NCBI GenBank assembly: GCA_030141605.1
Contig: JAQGDQ010000915.1
Location: 1-64,000, forward strand
Direction: 5' to 3'
Length of the DNA: 64,000 nucleotides
From: Tubiluchus corallicola
Lineage: Eukaryota > Priapulida > Priapulimorpha > Priapulimorphida > Tubiluchidae
Within the stretch, counting starts at the first letter, position 1. Each line of letters opens with the position of its first letter. Shown here piece after piece: positions 48,704-61,415 of this stretch. The notes beneath the pieces are model-generated. The model had not been told where the DNA came from. It ran no database searches and was given only the letters and a program-made list of their open reading frames with translations. Made by a program: the position numbers and the translations under genes.

Positions 48704-49407
48704 CAGGGGCGGAACTAGGGGGGAGCGAGGGGGCGCCCCCCCCCTGCAAAATGGGACAAATAATTTATTTTTGCAGTGAAAAATGCAGTTCGCATGTAAT
48801 CATTTTCAATATGAATTAGAATTAGGTAAAAAAATGTTTGGTAGCTTCAGTGTGCGTGCAGACAAAACTCAGTGTGCATAGAGGTGCCTATCACAGTGTA
48901 GGCCTACAGGGACCACACACAGTCACAGGTCTGTGTGCACAGCAATAGGATGCTGGTGTAGCAGCGGTACTATGCTGAAATTTGAGAGTGCCCCCGTGCG
49001 TATAGGTACCATGGTGTAGCAGCGTTACGGCACTGAACTTGGAATAGGCCTAAACCTTTTGTACGGTACAGCACGCAAAAAACAAATTTGCTAAGTACAC
49101 TATAGTAATAATTTCATTTCATTGCTTCATATAATTTATTGTAGTTCTGTAATTGTGTCATTTGGGCTACTTGGCAAAATGTACATCAACGTGCCTTTAT
49201 AGAACGTGGACTTTACATAGTGTCGAATATCATGTGATATTGAATGGTTTGTGATAGAACAAAAATAAATCAAAATTGTTTCAAAAATCCGCGCGTGCAT
49301 GCAGTAAATTGGCTTAACCATTATTTAACCACTTCGGATACCTCGCCCTCCCAGAAAATTTTTGCGCCCCCCCCCACCCCTGCTTGCCACATCTAGTTCC
49401 GCCGTTG
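48704..49407. mobile_element. hAT-type MITE with perfect 8-bp duplication
   Basis: Starts CAGGGGCGGAACTAG and ends CTAGTTCCGCCGTTG, inverted repeats of 13 of 15 bases. The 8 bp on each side are identical: CGAACTAC at 48696-48703 and 49408-49415. An 8-bp duplication with CAGGGGCGG ends is diagnostic of hAT. It is 704 bp with poly(G)/poly(C) runs inside each end and no transposase. Confidence 0.93.
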
Positions 49408-49415
49408 CGAACTAC

Positions 49416-49744
49416 TTTTATTATCTGCTCACAAAAATTATGGCGCTTAGTTATGAGCACTGAAAATAGTTCACGCTAAAACTCTTGCACGCTACACCTC
49501 GTTACTAATATTTTTTCTTATACAAAAAATATAGTACACGAAAGTAAGCGGTGGACAAATTTATAACTTAAGCTTAATATTAAAAATGCTGTTTAATGTA
49601 ACTGGCTATGGCAGAACCGGAACACATTTGATTATCAATAATAAGCTCTTAAGATGACAGACTGAACCAACAGAGGTGTCGGCCACCTCCTCGACGAAGT
49701 AAGCAGCCACAAACAGTGTTGTGAATGAAACCGTCAGAGTGAGC
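49416..49744. other. No gene seen
   Basis: AT-rich; its right part is probably the tail of the 5S-like SINE that follows on the minus strand. Confidence 0.4.
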
Positions 49745-49820
49745 ACTGGATCTGGTGGTCATCCCTCCATTCACTAATCAGGTCAGGTGGTTGCTCACGT
49801 GCGCTTGTTAAATGTGCACG
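49745..49820 (-). mobile_element. 5S-rRNA-like SINE head, degenerate
   Basis: On the minus strand GACCTGATTAGTGAATGGAG then GGATGACCACC parallels 5S GGCCTGGTTAGTACTTGGATGGGTGACCACC. An open frame reading PVLTLTVSFTTLFVAAYF lies in the tail and is judged accidental. Confidence 0.5.
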
Positions 49821-49922
49821 TTCAACGCTCGGTTATTTACTGCGACTGAAAGACGCGGGTGAGAAATGATTATTGAAAAAACGTTCCATTTCCTACGCAT
49901 TTGTGTCTACTGCAAGCAGTGA

Positions 49923-50400
49923 TTAAAGGACAACAGAACACTTTTCTTATGTAAACCTAAAAAACATCTTGAAATTTGTATTACCTATTACCTTGCGGTC
50001 TTACAGCTTGTATTAGCAGTATAAAACTAGTAAATTTAAACTCCCACGGTGACCGCCTTTAGTCGGAGCCATTTTAACGGTAGGACGTTTGAAACAAGTT
50101 TAGATAACATTACACATTGTATGAAAAATTTAATCACAGTACTCGTAGCACAGTCAAAAACAACTAAGCAAAAATATAAATCACTTTATCTTGTCAATAA
50201 AATTACTAATATGTTTTTTGGTGAACCAGTGATGTTTTCCGTTACACACTGGGATAGTGAAACAGTGACATTTTACCAGTTGGCACGAATATTTTAAAAT
50301 ATTAAGAATTTTCTTAATCAGTTACATATACATTTCAAAGAGGTTGTCGTATTGTGCAGAATCTTTCTTTAGACATACTTCAAAATTCCCTATTCTTCCC
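49923..50400 (+). mobile_element. TTAA-flanked MITE, family 2
   Basis: TTAA at 49923-49926, then AGGACAACAGAACA. Shares TTTAAACTCCCACGGTGACCG, AGCCATTTTAACGGTA and GAAACAAGTTTAGATAACAT with the other copies. The right end reads CCCTATTCTTCCCCC without a clear TTAA. Confidence 0.65.
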
Positions 50401-51440
50401 CCGAAACTGACACAATCAGGTAATCTAGGAAAACTTATTTTAAAAAAACAGCTTGAGTACTGCGAGTTTTTAATATTGCGTAGAATGCTACCTACGCATA
50501 GAATAAATTCTCCATTATGGAATTATCCCGCAAGTCAATCGTGTTTTTCCGTGCTGTGCAGCTCAGATCTACAGATGAAGAAGATATTGTCAGTTTTGCA
50601 TCTAATATTCACTGATGTGCAATGCAAGTCAGATGATAAGAGACTGAATTAATCAGTGATACAACAACACATGATGGTCAACAGAGATTTCTGGATGCTC
50701 TAATATAGAAATCATGTATTTTTATCTGACGAACTTTCCTAAATTATGCCTTGAAGAGATCTTAAAACCTTCATAGAAAAAATTAAAAGGGATAAAACCG
50801 ACAAATCCATTAGAAAGGGCATTTAATTTTGAAGAATTATTTTATGATGCATTTCTTCTAGCACTTGGTTGATAATTGTAGGAATAAAAGCGACAAAAAC
50901 GGAAAAGCAAATTAAATAAGAAATTATATAATCACTAAAAGATTTAAAAAATTCGACATTCCTACCGCTTTGTCATTTCTTAAACCACCATGGTTGACAA
51001 GGAAATTAATTTCCACAAACTTTTAACTGGCTTCTCAGCACGATGATGTGAAGCGTGAAATTTGCCTGTCAGCAAGAAACGACTGGGCTTCACATTGTCA
51101 TTGTAATTTAGGGAGGATTATCATTGTCACTGTCCTGAACTCGTACTCCACTGACCGAACCCCTTTGTTCCAGTCTCTTTTTCTCAAGCGTCTCGTTCTA
51201 GTTAAAAGTATAGTTTCTAAAGGCACATCTCTAATGGTTACCTAATTAATTACTGCTTAAAGTAACATCTGTGGTTATTGACGCACCGTTTGCTAGGCTC
51301 TCAGTGAAGCCTATACGACTGTTAACTTTTTACAGTGACTTTTGCTTCACTAACATGGCTAATCAAAATGATAATATTAACTCGACTTCTAACTTTATTT
51401 ACCCCCATATTCATTAAAAGCAAAGTTATGTATATTCTGT
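50401..51440. other. No gene seen
   Basis: AT-rich; no recognisable exon. Confidence 0.4.
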
Positions 51441-51976
51441 TGTTGATTAAAATTTAAGTGTATTACTGTAGTACTTGAACGTTTTTGTAATACTTAGGTT
51501 GTGTAGTATCTGTAATGTTTTATATATGTGGTGTTTATTTGAAACCATATGTGTATATACACGATATATGGTCTATTCCTTCCCAAGTAAACACAAATTA
51601 TTGTAATGTTCGAATGTTTAATTGTACCGTGAAATGGTTTTGTGTTTATATCAAGACACGTGTGTATATTACCTGTATGATACGTATTATTTTATATGAG
51701 ACTGTAATTGTAAAAGTAGGCTTTAGTTCTTTTTAGATAGGAGCAATATGCTGGAGCTAATATAATTTTTTATTTTATTACTTGTGTTCTAATGCATCCC
51801 TACTGCACTCGTAGTTTTAATTTTTTGCACCAGACGCACTTACTTATTAGCAGTGTAGTCCAGGCAATCATTGAATGATATTGTATAACTCATGCTATCA
51901 TTATTTTATGGCAAATAAAGATATGTGTGTGTGTGTGTGTGTGTGTGCGTGCGTGTGCGTGCGTGCGTGCGTGTGT
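51441..51976 (+). mobile_element. Probable LINE 3' end with (TG)n tail
   Basis: T-rich sequence with no ORF ends GGCAAATAAAGATATGTGTG and continues as (TG)n with CG interruptions to 51976. The AATAAA-plus-tandem-tail form matches the other LINE ends in this window. Confidence 0.45.
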
Positions 51977-52782
51977 ATACACAATGTGTTCTTCCTGTAA
52001 TTTTGGGGGGTTTGGGGTCGGAGATGTTTGGGTGAGCCGTAACTAAGCCACCTGACAGTACAGTTGTATTAGAAATGTCAGTTCACGTCAGGATTAGTCG
52101 CGATGTGAACTAGCCTTTACACAGTCGCCCTCCTGGAACTAATTAATTGCAACAGGCTGATTAGTTCGCATTTAGATCAAACTAGTTAAAAAAATTTTGA
52201 AGGCAGCTGGGCAAGGAAGATGTTAGTGTTGCTGTTACGGAGTTTTTGCTACAATCCCGGAAGCTGAATACAGGAAGTAACCCAATTAACTTCTAACACT
52301 CGATTGGTTCAAATCTGATGTTGCTATGCTCATTAGACGTCTTAATTAATTACCCATCTTGCTACGTAGCTTGTTAATCAATTTAGCATTTCCTCAGTTC
52401 TGCTGTGTTCGATAGAACACCCCGCAAGCTAATTTCCGACGCCAATTTGGTTGAGTTCCAGCAAGATAATTTATGTTGGTTCAAGAGCACTTTGAAAACC
52501 ATGTTCAACTTTTTCCTCTCTGCAGAAAATACGCACTTTCTATGAAAAGTGTGGGCATAAAAAGGAGCCGGTTTTTCTCACCCCATTGCATCTGCGTTTC
52601 ATCAACTACAGTTTTTTTTCCTAGGCGGTGCGTCGATGTTTTTCGAATTTTCACAAACCAATTACTTATCTAAGAAAACAATTTTATTGTAGTGGTTAAA
52701 ATGGGCCTGCCGAAAATGTTTTGCATTTTTTTCCAAAGCTAACTTCTAGAAATATAGCCATATCTCTAACATTTTTACAAAT
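51977..52782. other. No confident gene
   Basis: A good acceptor-like tract (TTTTTCCTCTCTGCAG at about 52525) precedes a 49-codon open frame with no recognisable content. Confidence 0.35.
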
Positions 52783-53050
52783 GAATAGCTGAGTGGTTAC
52801 GTGTGTATGTTTAACGAGGAAGTTAAGCAGCATTGGGCCTGGTAGGTGAATGAATGGATGACCACCGGGTTGCTTCATTCAGAGAGGTTTCATTTCCCAT
52901 ACTGTCACCGACTATTTGCACATTAATGGGGATGTATTCATATGTAAAGATGGGTGAGATACCTCCGTCGGTTCAGTGCTTCACCTTAGAGAATAGGTTC
53001 TGGTTGTCACAACCACCTGCCACTGATCGATGAACCGAAACTTACAGAAT
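52783..53050 (+). mobile_element. 5S-rRNA-derived SINE copy with tail
   Basis: TGAATAGCTGAGTG leader, then GAAGTTAAGCAGCATTGGGC, CTGGTAGGTGAATGAATGGA and TGACCACCGGG, which follow 5S rRNA closely. The tail (GGTTTCATTTCCCA ... TCGGTTCAGTGCTTCACCTTAG) resembles 63585-63690. Boundaries are approximate and no duplication was found. Confidence 0.6.
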
Positions 53051-53718
53051 GTGCAATTAAGAGGTTCATGAAAGCTAAAATAACTATAATCCTGTTGGGT
53101 CAGAAAAAGCAAAATGTAGCAACATGGCAAATCTTTTTGCAACACACACGCAAGTTTTGCGCATTTCCAACGACAGATCCTAGTTAACTGAAAGCGAATC
53201 TTTCTGAAAAATAACGATCAGATTCTTGGCTTGTAATTTTGTAAAGTAATTAGCCCTATTAAAGCAAGTGAGGACACGAACAATGTAATTTCTCTCCTAA
53301 TAGGTCGGTAAAACCAGAAAAGATGTGATGACAAATTCGGTTAAAGCGACTTAATTTAGACACAGTCTTTGTTGAGAAATTCCGAAGCCAGTCTTTTTGG
53401 CTAATTAAAACTTAACCTGCCATAGAAGAACATAATTGTAGGACTCACGCTCAAATAACTGAACAGTGTACAGTAACAATGAGTGTTTTTTAAAGTAAGA
53501 CGGTATTATATAAGGGAAACGGAATGCCTGAGTGAAGCAACCCTGTGATTCGTTAGTAATAGGTGTAGGTGAGGGACCACTAGGAAAGTCCTTTCGGGTA
53601 GTTTTATCTGGCGTAGGGTATATGCATATCCAAATGTACCGATTTACTACCTCATTTAGATTCCGGTCCTGCCTAGTTACCAACTTACCAGTTTACAGTG
53701 TGTCACAGATTAAAGGAA
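53051..53718. other. No gene seen
   Basis: AT-rich sequence without exon signals. Confidence 0.4.
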
Positions 53719-53908
53719 AGACCGGGCCTTCTGGGAAGTTAGGAAAAGGGTCAAAATGATTTAGTAATAAAAGTGTGGTAAACCTGGACCTTCTGCGAAA
53801 GTTAGGAAAAGGGTTAAAATGATTTAGTAATAAAAGTGTGGTAAGACCGGGCCTTCTGTGAAAGTTAGGAAAAGGGTTAAAATGATTCAGTAATAAAAGT
53901 GTGGTAGG
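53719..53908. repeat. 62-63-bp tandem repeat, three copies
   Basis: Units contain AGGAAAAGGGTTAAAATGAT and AGTAATAAAAGTGTGGTA. The array directly abuts the end of the family C repeat. Confidence 0.9.
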
Positions 53909-54240
53909 CGCCTCGTGTAATTGGTAAAATCACTTTAAATTCGCACTCATTTCAAGCTTGAGCACTCCCATTTTAAACGCCCACTCTTCCACCAGTGACG
54001 TAGCTCATCGGCAGAAGAAAACCAGTACACTGTCGATTTCCGTCAAAAGCGTGTTAAGTTTCTACAAAAAAATATATAGGTAATTTTGTGAAATTTTTGC
54101 ACGAACATTAGCTAAATTGCGGAAGTCTGAATCAGTTTAAGCAGCGCGCGCTTACGGAAAGCCACGATGCGTTTACGAACAGTCACGAAGTCCACCACTT
54201 ACGTCACAATTTTAAGTGACGGTTACTGCCGCGCCTGAAA
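53909..54240 (-). mobile_element. Family C dispersed repeat, inverted copy
   Basis: On the minus strand it ends AAAGTGATTTTACCAATTACACGAGGCGCC; the body matches 9560-9887, including AAGCAGCGCGCGCTTACGGA and AAGCCACGATGCG. Confidence 0.65.
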
Positions 54241-54558
54241 ATTTATAATCTGCGGTAGTACCAATTAACTTTGTAATTTATAGGCAATCTTTTGCAAATT
54301 TGTTTGTTATATTTTTCTAAATTTAGGTGATAACAGTAAAATGTGCTTGATGCGCAAGAGAAGATGTCTGCCATTGCACAAACTGTGGTTAATTTCTGAC
54401 GTAAGCAATAGCTGTGTTCTGTTGCCGTTAATTAACTTTCTAAGCTAATTATTCAAATATAAGAAACAAATGTTAACTTTTATAGGCAAGAAAATGTATA
54501 TTTTGGACAGTAAATTAAAATGAGATTGAGTCTAAACAATCGTCCGGTTTTCTTTTAA
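54241..54558 (-). mobile_element. TTAA-flanked MITE, family 1 (ACCGGACGATTG subtype)
   Basis: The right end CAATCGTCCGGTTTTCTTTTAA mirrors the start at 46529. Shared with that copy: CTAATTATTCAAATATAAG, TATAGGCAAGAAAATGTA, TTGCACAAACTGTGGTTA. Left end unclear, so perhaps truncated. Confidence 0.65.
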
Positions 54559-54704
54559 GAATTCCAATAAGTTTAACTTCCAAGTTTTCTAGCGAGATTA
54601 AATCAATTCAAATGAATGGTAGGTGGTACTTTCAGCAAACAAAGACAACCCAGAAGACCAATAGCTTCCTTTACATCAATGAATCACTTACATCCAGGAC
54701 TGGA

Positions 54705-55063
54705 TTATCCTATAGGCTAGTCTAGGCTGCAACATAGGACCTGTCAAGCTTGGAGGCTCTCAGACTTTGGTAACGTTTGGTAAAAAACTGTGTTGAAATA
54801 TGTGTTAATAAGGTTTTGCTATAAATAGTAAAATAGTGATATTTCTCAAAGAATAAATTTATTGACAAACAAAATATACTCTAGGTTACCTACGGAATTT
54901 GCAATAAAATTTATTTCAAGCTATGTAAATATCACTAAACTATGTCACGAGTAAAAATATTCAAGACGGGCGCGGGCGCGGGCGAGTTAGAGGGTTGCTC
55001 CTTCTCTGGGGGCCCCATAATTTCGTTAACCTAGAGGCCCCAAAAGGTCATAATCCGGCCCTG
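54705..55063. mobile_element. hAT-like MITE
   Basis: Starts CAGGACTGGATTATCCTATA and ends AAAGGTCATAATCCGGCCCTG; the ends pair as imperfect inverted repeats. Flanking octamers CTTACATC and GTTCCATC match at 6 of 8 positions, consistent with an aged hAT duplication. 359 bp, no ORF. A second copy is at 31652. Confidence 0.65.
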
Positions 55064-55553
55064 GTTCCATCAATATCTTATTGTTTGTTTATTTTGCTTT
55101 GATTGCCGTTATCATTGCCTTTTCCGTTAGTTCTTTTTCTGTTTCCTTTTTCAACCTATGCTGCTTTGTTTCGATCACTATGTGACATAATCGTGCAGAG
55201 AATTACACGTAGAATCTTGTACAACTTATTACCGCCATTAATTTCACTCAGACTCAATTAGCTCTGTCGTCAGACACGTTTTGCCTTAATAATTTCGAAT
55301 TAAATTTTCACCTGTGCGGCAGTTTCTCTCCATTACTGCCCAGGTAATTACGTCAGATTTCCAACGCGCTTTGAATATCGCGGAAGATGTGAACATGAAT
55401 ATTAAGAGTTAGACTAGAGCGTTGAAAGCGACGCAAATTGGTTAAACTTTCTTAGCATGAATTATAATTGACTCACTTAAAAAAAACGTAGTAGTGTCAA
55501 GATTGTATGATTAGTTTAATTTAACCACCATTCTGTCTGTAAGCTTCTTCTTC
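55064..55553. other. No gene seen
   Basis: AT-rich unique sequence. Confidence 0.4.
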
Positions 55554-56350
55554 TTAAAGCACAAGAAAACATTGTTCATAAATAAAACTTAAAAATTCGT
55601 CTTGAAATTTAGAATCACTTACATGCTGTGTCTTACTGCACACAGAATTTGCGTAGGCAGTAACGCTGTATAAAACTTGTAAATTTAAAGTGCCACGATG
55701 ATCGTTAGGCGCAGCCATTTTAACAATAAGTCGTTTGAAACAAGTTTAGATAACATTACGTAAAGTTTAAAAAAAACTCAGAGCATTCGTAGTATACCCT
55801 TCTCTAGTTAAGCAAGTTGTGATTATTTATATAGTTTGTAGGTGAATGTTGTATTTTGTGTAATTATTTTTCATATATTATATGTACAAACAACATCTGA
55901 GTATTGTGTGTCAAATTGTTCTTACCATTGTCTACAATTATTCATAATGTCTTTTTTGTGTGACTTTGTTTTTGGATCTAGTTGTACTTTTGTTACCTGT
56001 GTCATACTGTATAATTGTATTTCCTTTGGATGTATTAGATTGAAATGATTCATTGTATACCTGCAAAAAGAGGTTAATAAAAGAGTTATAATAATAATAA
56101 TAATAATAGCTAAGCAACTATTTTATATTGTCAGTAAGATTATAATTTGTTTTCTGGTGAATCAGAGGTGCACACTGGGATGGCGATGCAGTGTTGTCTC
56201 ACTAGATGGAGCGAACATTGAAAATTACAAGAATTTTCTCGTCCAGTTACATAAGTCCTTCAAACAGGTAAGAGTAATGCTAGACAATACAACTTTCTTA
56301 TGGAAAGTGCTTTGGGATACACCCTGAGATTCCCTTTTCTTCCCTTTTAA
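55554..56350 (+). mobile_element. TTAA-flanked MITE, family 2, interrupted
   Basis: TTAA at 55554-55557 and 56347-56350. Left end AGCACAAGAAAACA; right end on the minus strand AAGGGAAGAAAAGGG. Family 2 sequence runs to 55815 and resumes at 56111; removing the insert leaves about 500 bp, the normal family length. Confidence 0.75.
55816..56110 (+). mobile_element. LINE 3' end nested in the MITE
   Basis: Begins after TAAGCAA at 55809-55815 and ends with GGTTAATAAAAGAGTTATAA, an (ATA)n tail, then a second TAAGCAA at 56111-56117. The uninterrupted relatives have this heptamer once, so it is a 7-bp target-site duplication. The insert is a heavily 5'-truncated retrotransposon 3' end with no protein motif. 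Confidence 0.75.
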
Positions 56351-57721
56351 CCGCAATATCGCTTTCTCCAAACTGGCGCCCTTTAGTTTGTCTTTCAGTG
56401 GTCCGAGGACGTTTGGTTTGCTTTGCGATTTTACCTTCCTACTTTCCTTTCGCTCGCCTTTACTTTCACTTTCCAAGGCGCCTAAAGGGCACTCACGTTG
56501 TGAGGGCGGATCCCCTAATCCTCCCACTCTTCAGTTGTTCAAATTTAATGTCGACAACAATAGATTCATTGTAAGTCCCTCAACACACGTCTTGTGGCTG
56601 AATCGCGCGACTGATCTCTCGGCAAACTTGTACACGTTACCTCTTTGGCACCGCTCTACTTATTCCTCGTTAAACAGATCCCTCTTCCCATTGGCCCTCA
56701 ATTAATCACAGTTCCAACAAGCCGGCAACCCTAATCAAAACAACACGTAACACCACCTTACACCTGCAATGCAATTATTGCAATGAAAAGAATGAGGGAA
56801 GAATTACCAGGGGACTGAGGTACGACCGTTGAGAAGAGCAATAACAAGCAGAGGGGACGATCAGCCACCGGATCGACCGACAAAACTTCGTGATGCTTCA
56901 GCGAAGGGCATCCTCGGGATCTTAAGGCTCGCCTTCCACATGAAGTTCAGATCTCAACTGATAGGATAGATTTCAACAGGCGATAGACGAGGCCACTATC
57001 TTCACTCAGAAAACGAAGTCTCTGCCTCTTAAAGCTTTGGAATCCAAGTACTTCTCTATATGTTTTTACAAATTAACTCTTTTTGCTAAAAGAGCTAGTT
57101 TTTATTGGTATGCACGCAGACTGATGAAATGAGATTGCAATGTCTTCATGGTGAAGGTGCGTGGCACAGTGGATAAGTTAATCAATTTTCCTGAATCGTT
57201 TTAGCAACTGGCAAGCTCGCTGTTTGCTTTTGGCCCATTTCAAAGCTTTCTAGGCCAAGGAACTAGGAATACCACATCTTTAGACAGCTTAGTTTAACGA
57301 AGATATTTCTAATAGCCTGGATTATAAATTTCACAAATTAAAATCTTGGAAACTAATGCCATATTTCTATTTTAAAAGAGTGATTTTTCAAACTGTGTAT
57401 CCTAATTGTAACCAACATGGTAAATTTAGAAACCTTTTTATCCTCTTTGTACAATTTTTAAAGAAACGGCTTATGTTCTTAACACATGTGCATTGCAGTT
57501 TGTGGGTGACAGTAAATTAATAACGTACAGTGCAGTAAACCCGTGTGGTATGCAGTTTGTATATTACAGAGAACTCATATGCACTGCTATTTGTGCATTG
57601 CACTGAACGCGTATGCAATGCAGATACGGAAACGGCAGACCAGAAAAACGTTGTACATTCTTTACACGAATGTATATTCACACACATGCATAAACGAAAC
57701 GCCTGCTGCATATGTTTTCAG
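56351..57721. other. No confident gene
   Basis: A charged minus-strand open frame (56351-56527; GALESESKGERKESRKVKSQ) adjoins the MITE end but has no acceptor, donor or recognisable domain. The rest is AT-rich. Confidence 0.35.
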
Positions 57722-57839
57722 CAAAGCAAATACCACTATAACATTCCACTGCAAATACAATTTACATGGTTACATTTACAAGTTAACATGGTTTGTTGAT
57801 AAGCTCACTGTTAAAGAAACGACAAAACACCTAAACTAA
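57722..57839 (+). CDS. Weak candidate exon, Ig-like fragment
   Basis: After the acceptor-like CATATGTTTTCAG the frame reads KANTTITFHCKYNLHGYIYK then LTWFVDKLTVKETTKHLN and stops. C...LTWFxDxLTVKE resembles the B-to-C strand segment of an immunoglobulin domain (Cys, then Trp 14 residues on). The F-strand Cys is absent and no partner exon is seen, so this may be chance. Confidence 0.25.
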
Positions 57840-57865
57840 TCAAAGCGATCGTAACATTCTGCAAT

Positions 57866-57945
57866 GATATGTGCGTGTGCGCGCTCATGCGTGCGTGCGT
57901 GCGTGTGTGTGTGTGTGCGTTCGCGTGTGTGTGTCTGTGTGCATA
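57866..57945. repeat. (TG)n / GCGTGC tract
   Basis: Short TG/CG alternating repeat. Confidence 0.9.
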
Positions 57946-59041
<1,096 letters not shown>

Positions 59042-59233
59042 TTTTAGTACTTAAAACAATCAGTCTGCTTGAATTTGAGCTATATTCCTTCCACGTCTGT
59101 ATGCATTCGTAGATTTAATTTTCACGCATGCGTAGAGAGAGCTACATTATTTCCATGAATTTTCTTACCCTGCAGACTTCTGCATTGCTTTAATTGTTAT
59201 TCCAAATATGCTATAACAAAATTTACAAAACCG

Positions 59234-59905
59234 AGAATCAGCTCTCATACTTTGTGTATTGAAAGAAGGAGGTACGTTAAACCTAGAAAAATCCCAGCTG
59301 AGAATCGTATATTGATGCTCATACTGTTTAAGAAATGAAATGGAAGACGAATTACACTTTGCTATAAAATGCCCACATTACAATGATTTTAGAGAAAAAT
59401 TATATAATCGCATCAATGTAATTATATTGTAATTTTTCCTCATGAGCGATGATGATAAATTTTTATTCTTAATGGGAATTAATGATTTAGAATTAAGGCA
59501 TTTATTGATTAAGTTAAAAATCGTTTTTAAGACATGATGAACAATATACTATGTAATGATCATATCATTGGTAATGAGGCCTAATGAATGACAATTTATT
59601 TTAAATACTAAACACTTCATCTAAATAACTAATATAACCACCAGGAAGATTTAATAATATTTGTTTTATTAGTAATTGTTTCGTTTGTATATAGTTTCAT
59701 TATATTTCAAAACTGAAATTGTATGTATGCCTTGTCTTTTCCTTGTATATTTCAAAATCGAAATTAATTATGCTACCTCTATTGCGTTTTCCTCAGTATT
59801 AAAAATGTTTCAATGGCAGTATTAGTTTATATTTTAGTCCTGCTGCACTGCGATGATGGATGTAATGATTGAAGATAACCTCAATAAAGTGGAATTTACA
59901 CAACT
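59234..59905 (+). pseudogene. LINE ORF2 C-terminus and 3' end
   Basis: One frame gives RISSHTLCIERRRYVKPRK and IPAENRI; after a frameshift, CSYCLRNEMEDELHFAIKCP then HYNDFREKLYNRINVI; after a stop, MSDDDKFLFLMGINDLEL. The Cys-x2-Cys...His...Cys element (CxxC…E.E.HF...CPxY…R..L) is the C-terminal zinc-knuckle-like signature of CR1/Jockey-type non-LTR elements. The 3' end closes with CTCAATAAAGTGG near 59890. Truncated on the left and frameshifted. Confidence 0.75.
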
Positions 59906-59936
59906 GACAAAAATGGTCATTTTGTCTTCAATTCAC

Positions 59937-60441
59937 TTAAAGCCCAAGAAAACCCTCCATACACATAAAGCTTAAAAAATCGTCTTGAAATTTTATCACT
60001 TACCTAACTTTTTATAAACCATGGCTTCAATTGGCAGTTACGCTGTATAAAACATGTAAATTTAAACTCCAGCGATGACCGTTAGACGCAGCCATTTTAA
60101 TGGTAGGTCGTTTTAACCAAGTTTAAATAATACTGAGTAAAATTTGAAAAAATAATCAGAGCATTGGTAGTGTAAATGTTGCTAATTAAGCAAAATTTTA
60201 AATTACTGTTTCTTACTGTACTGTGTCAATAAGATTAAAAAACGTTTTGGTTAGTGAGTGGTGCAACCTGGATGGTGAGTCAGCGACATTTTGCCAATTG
60301 GTGAAAATATTTTAAATAATTAATGATTTTCTTTTTTAGTTACATAAATCTTTCCAACAGGTAAGCGAAAAGCTAAGTAATACAGATTTGCATGGAAAGT
60401 TTTTTGGGACATAATTTAACATTGCCTTTTCTTCCCCTGAT
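59937..60441 (+). mobile_element. TTAA-flanked MITE, family 2
   Basis: TTAA at 59937-59940, then AGCCCAAGAAAACC; right end CCTTTTCTTCCCCTGATTTA, slightly eroded. Uninterrupted interior, so it serves as the reference for the split copy at 55554. Confidence 0.7.
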
Positions 60442-61406
60442 TTACGTTTGCGTGGTGACGTCATGTAATGGCGACTTCGGAACAGTACTGCGGGAGATTT
60501 GAAATGAAAACAAACAAAAATTCCTTTCAGTACGAGTACGATATACGCATAAAATTGCTGTAAAGTAATATAATTTTTTAAGACGATTTTTCTGAAACCT
60601 ACTTCAGGGATCCCATTTTCTTGTCCTCTAAGAATTTTACATGCTTACAAACGCGACAAGATTCAGGCATACAAGATGATTTTAAAACAAAAATCCGAAT
60701 CGCATTACAAGATTTATCAGCTGTAATCACGGCGGCACCAAAGAAAACAATCGAAAAGCAATAACAGAAATTTACTAGACTCAAGAATTTCTGTCGCGAG
60801 GGTTGAAATTCGTTTGAAGAATTTTACAATGACAGAAATCGAAAAGCTTCACACTCAGCGAGATAATCATCGTCTTATTGCCGCTGGGTTCTGTTAAATG
60901 AAACCATTTTATTTGTCAGTTTAAGCACTCGTGACTGCCGGCTACAGTTCATTTGAAGATAATAGCAAATCACGGCGCGAAGTTTCACGCAATAACGAAT
61001 TTCTTTCTCAGAGAAAACCGGCGAAGTCTAAGGCTCTCAGAATTTCTTTTCTTAAGACTAATTTGGTGATATCTTGCCATTGTTACGCCGCATTATCACT
61101 AAGTCTCGCAGTTTCTCACCGCTAAAGAGAAATCACACAAATACATGTCTATTAGTACAGCAGGGTGGTCTAGACCACATTGCGATGTTCTGCTTTTTCT
61201 AGGCGTTACTGGTCTATTCCACCCACCATGCAAGCTCAATGGCTAAATTATAAACAGAAAGTCTCATTCTGACTTGAACATAAAAGTAAGACAGTTACAA
61301 GAGTCGAAATCTTATAAAGTACTTATAGGGAACTTTTGCTGCTGACCCTGATATAAGAACTAGATAAAACGCAGGTCAACTTCCAACAAGCATAGTTCGC
61401 TATGAG
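60442..61406. other. No confident gene
   Basis: An open plus frame at 60931-61125 (FEDNSKSRREVSRNNEF) has a TAA just upstream and no usable acceptor in phase. No gene called. Confidence 0.35.
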
Positions 61407-61415
61407 TAGTACAGT

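Noticed and set aside
49600-49770. Hydrophobic peptide DPVLTLTVSFTTLFVAAYF resembling an antiporter segment
   Set aside because: The sequence lies in the tail of a 5S-like SINE and has no acceptor or donor of quality.
52526-52673. Open frame after a strong acceptor-like tract
   Set aside because: Peptide has no recognisable content and ends in an ordinary stop without a donor or poly(A) signal.
56225-56527. Charged minus-strand ORF (ESESKGERKESRKVKSQ)
   Set aside because: Its C-terminal half is MITE sequence and no splice site joins it to anything.
59937-60632. A longer MITE reaching CTTGTCCTCTAA at 60632
   Set aside because: Other family 2 copies end at CTTTTCTTCCC near the position equivalent to 60441, so the later match is coincidental.
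60599-60784. Cys-rich open frame with a signal-peptide-like start (minus strand)
   Set aside because: No ATG start, no match to the seven-Cys spacing, and no splice signals.
60931-61125. Protein-like open frame on the plus strand (FEDNSKSRREVSRNNEF)
   Set aside because: An in-frame TAA lies just upstream, after the only nearby acceptor-like AG, and no ATG is available.
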